A stretch of 63,044 nucleotides of DNA, taken from the NCBI GenBank assembly GCA_022839625.1, contig JALHJL010000018.1:1-63044 (forward strand), given 5' to 3'. Every line of letters begins with the position of its first letter. Position 1 is the first letter of the stretch. The stretch comes from Phycisphaerales bacterium (GTDB lineage Bacteria; Planctomycetota; Phycisphaerae; UBA1845; Fen-1342). The notes beneath the pieces are model-generated. The model saw only the letters and a list, made by a program, of their open reading frames with translations, had not been told where the DNA came from and did no database searches. Made by a program: the position numbers and the translations under genes. Below are positions 61,705-63,044 of the stretch, piece after piece.

Positions 61705-62775
61705 ATGAATCCTTCATACCATGCGTCGCTGACCCCTGGACCCGCCGCCTGGACCCGCTCCCGCGGCTTCACGCTGGTCGAGCTGCTGACGGTAATCGCC
61801 ATTATCTCGCTCCTGATCGGGATTCTGGTGCCGTCGGTCTCGAAAGCCCGCGACTCGGCCAAGAACGCCCGGACCCGCGCCATCATGAAGAACATGGGCG
61901 ACGGGCTCGAGCTGTTCGTGAACGAGAACAGCGCCGAGCTGCGCGGGCAGAACTACCCGTCCTCCCGGGCCGGCGACGATCCGACGGAGAGCGGCAACAA
62001 CATCGACATCGGCAGCGAAGATATGTCCGGCGCGCAATGGGTCGTGCGCTACCTGATGGGCAAGCGGTTGGACGGCTACGTCCAGCGCAAGGTCGTACCG
62101 CCGGTGTTCTTCGACCCGGTCCCGGCGGAGGGCAGTGAGCAGGTCGGCTGGTATGACAACCCAGGGGACTCGACGTGGCCGTCGGGCGCCCCGGACCAGC
62201 CGCTGCCCCGCAGCGGGCCGTATCTGGAGCCGGGTGCGGTCAAGCTCAAGGCCCCAAGAGATCTTGCCGGCTACCAGAGTGCCAGTCACGGAACGGGACT
62301 GCGCGTCGAGAATCCGGTCATCGTGGATTCCTTCGAGATGCCGATTCTCTACTACGCCGCCAACTCCCTCCAAGCCGCCAGGGTCAACGCCAATATCACC
62401 AGCTATGGCGACGACCCCAGCAACTCAGCGCTTCTCGGCATCTATACGTTTCGCGATAACGCGCTGTTCACGGGCTTGTGTAATGCGGAAGGGTGCCATC
62501 CAAACGCGCCCCCGTGGGATTTCGGCGGCGGTACCGGCCACCAGCTCAACTACGGCCCAACGGCGTGGACGACCAACCCGTCGCAGATTCGAACCGAGAT
62601 CGGCCAGTATCCGACCTCGTTCCCGTATTTCATCCTGAACAGAGAGGCATGGGAGTCGAGCAGTCCTGATGCAGCCAAGCGGGCGCTCGTCCCGAACCGC
62701 AAGGACTCGTTCATCCTGCTCAGCCCGGGCAAGGACGGCCTCTTCGGCACCGGCGACGACGTGACGAACTTCTAA
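61705..62775 (+). CDS. Type II secretion/type IV pilin-like pseudopilin
   Basis: The ATG follows AGGTGG. The 356-residue protein has a class III signal with GFTLVELLTVIAIISLLIGILVP near residues 21-43; a prepilin peptidase would cut after the Gly. Downstream is a long globular domain, larger than usual pilins, with many small residues, GSGNNIDIGSEDMSGAQ-type loops, and a closing HSFILLSPGKDGLFGTGDDVTNF-like segment. Such proteins are abundant in planctomycetes and are usually of unknown substrate. No secretion genes are next to it. Confidence 0.85.
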   Translation: MNPSYHASLTPGPAAWTRSRGFTLVELLTVIAIISLLIGILVPSVSKARDSAKNARTRAIMKNMGDGLELFVNENSAELRGQNYPSSRAGDDPTESGNNIDIGSEDMSGAQWVVRYLMGKRLDGYVQRKVVPPVFFDPVPAEGSEQVGWYDNPGDSTWPSGAPDQPLPRSGPYLEPGAVKLKAPRDLAGYQSASHGTGLRVENPVIVDSFEMPILYYAANSLQAARVNANITSYGDDPSNSALLGIYTFRDNALFTGLCNAEGCHPNAPPWDFGGGTGHQLNYGPTAWTTNPSQIRTEIGQYPTSFPYFILNREAWESSSPDAAKRALVPNRKDSFILLSPGKDGLFGTGDDVTNF

Positions 62776-62879
62776 ATCACCGTCTGCGAACTGGCGGTGC
62801 ACGTGTAGTGGCCGACCTCTCCGTCTGGCCATTGAGAACGGTCGCGTCCTCGACGCCCGACGCGGGGGGCGCCGCTACC

Positions 62880-63044
62880 TGCAAAGCTGGAGCTTTGCAC
62901 TACTGGGGCCTGCAAAGCTGGAGCTTTGCACTACTGGTACCTGCGAAGCTGGAGCTTTGCCCTACGGGTACCTGCGAAGCTGGAGCTTTGCCCTACGGGT
63001 ACCTGCAAAGCTGGAGCTTTGCCCTACTGGGGCCTGCAAAGCAG
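62880..63044. repeat. 31-bp tandem hairpin array continuing beyond the window
   Basis: The unit GCAAAGCTGGAGCTTTGC (or GCGAAGC in some copies) begins at 62881, 62912, 62943, 62974, 63005 and 63036, a strict 31-bp period. Each unit holds a perfect seven- or eight-base-pair stem around TGGA. The array is cut by the end of the window. Confidence 0.92.

Overview
The window is a GC-rich chromosomal segment that looks like a planctomycete of the Phycisphaerae type. The reasons are two secreted enzymes ending in dockerin-like repeats with GDLNCDG and FADIN motifs, a membrane protein with a CxxCGYxLR...CPEC zinc ribbon, a TMTC-like membrane TPR protein, a very large Ser/Thr kinase with a propeller-like sensor, and planctomycete-style small lipoproteins. 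No ribosomal RNA, tRNA, phage or intact transposon is visible. It is mostly a housekeeping and envelope region on both strands, interrupted by repeat arrays.

Layout. 1-1000: a small conserved-looking protein (minus strand) flanked by repeats. 1012-6381: a glycan-modification cluster with a DUF115/MptE-like protein, an overlapping nucleotidyltransferase-like/radical-SAM-like/SPASM fusion that has lost its iron-sulfur cysteines, a zinc ribbon protein and a GT-B glycosyltransferase. 6528-8067: two lipoproteins, one with TPRs. 8208-11749: an AsmA-like periplasmic protein tightly followed by an orphan sensor kinase. 11851-12386: RNase P RNA with an expanded P12. 12479-16180: GlcD/GlcF-type oxidase fusion and RsmG. 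16365-22625: M1 peptidase, atypical FixJ-like regulator, PQQ-type sugar dehydrogenase lipoprotein and GpmI. 22895-28347: membrane proteins, GDP-fucose synthase and a POT/MFS-like transporter. 28590-30215: a compositionally different patch with a CDP-alcohol phosphatidyltransferase-like protein, an unknown membrane protein and an IS3-type remnant. 30581-36581: type III glutamine synthetase, a gene fragment, a 49-bp hairpin array, an HExxH protein, an STN-like protein and a CYTH protein. 36744-43094: outer-membrane barrel, lipoprotein, PurN and a GH57/CBM25 enzyme. 43247-47645: an ABC-2 permease and two signalling proteins (HD-GYP, HDOD). 47917-48312: tmRNA. 48446-62775: FHA protein, giant Ser/Thr kinase, PurD, VOC protein, TMTC-like protein, bifunctional PutA and a type II pseudopilin. 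62880 to the end: another hairpin array.

Three things stand out. First, dispersed and tandem hairpins share a purine loop (usually containing GGA or AGA) while the stem sequence is swapped from place to place; one such hairpin lies inside tmRNA. Second, five copies of a roughly 93-bp element with inverted ends each sit within about 30 bases of a stop codon. Third, several signalling or enzyme domains have lost their catalytic residues: a cysteine-less radical SAM barrel, a receiver with Glu in place of the phospho-Asp, and a pseudo-receiver on an HD-GYP protein. A clear TANNNT -10 box lies only 7-9 bases before several start codons, suggesting leaderless transcripts.
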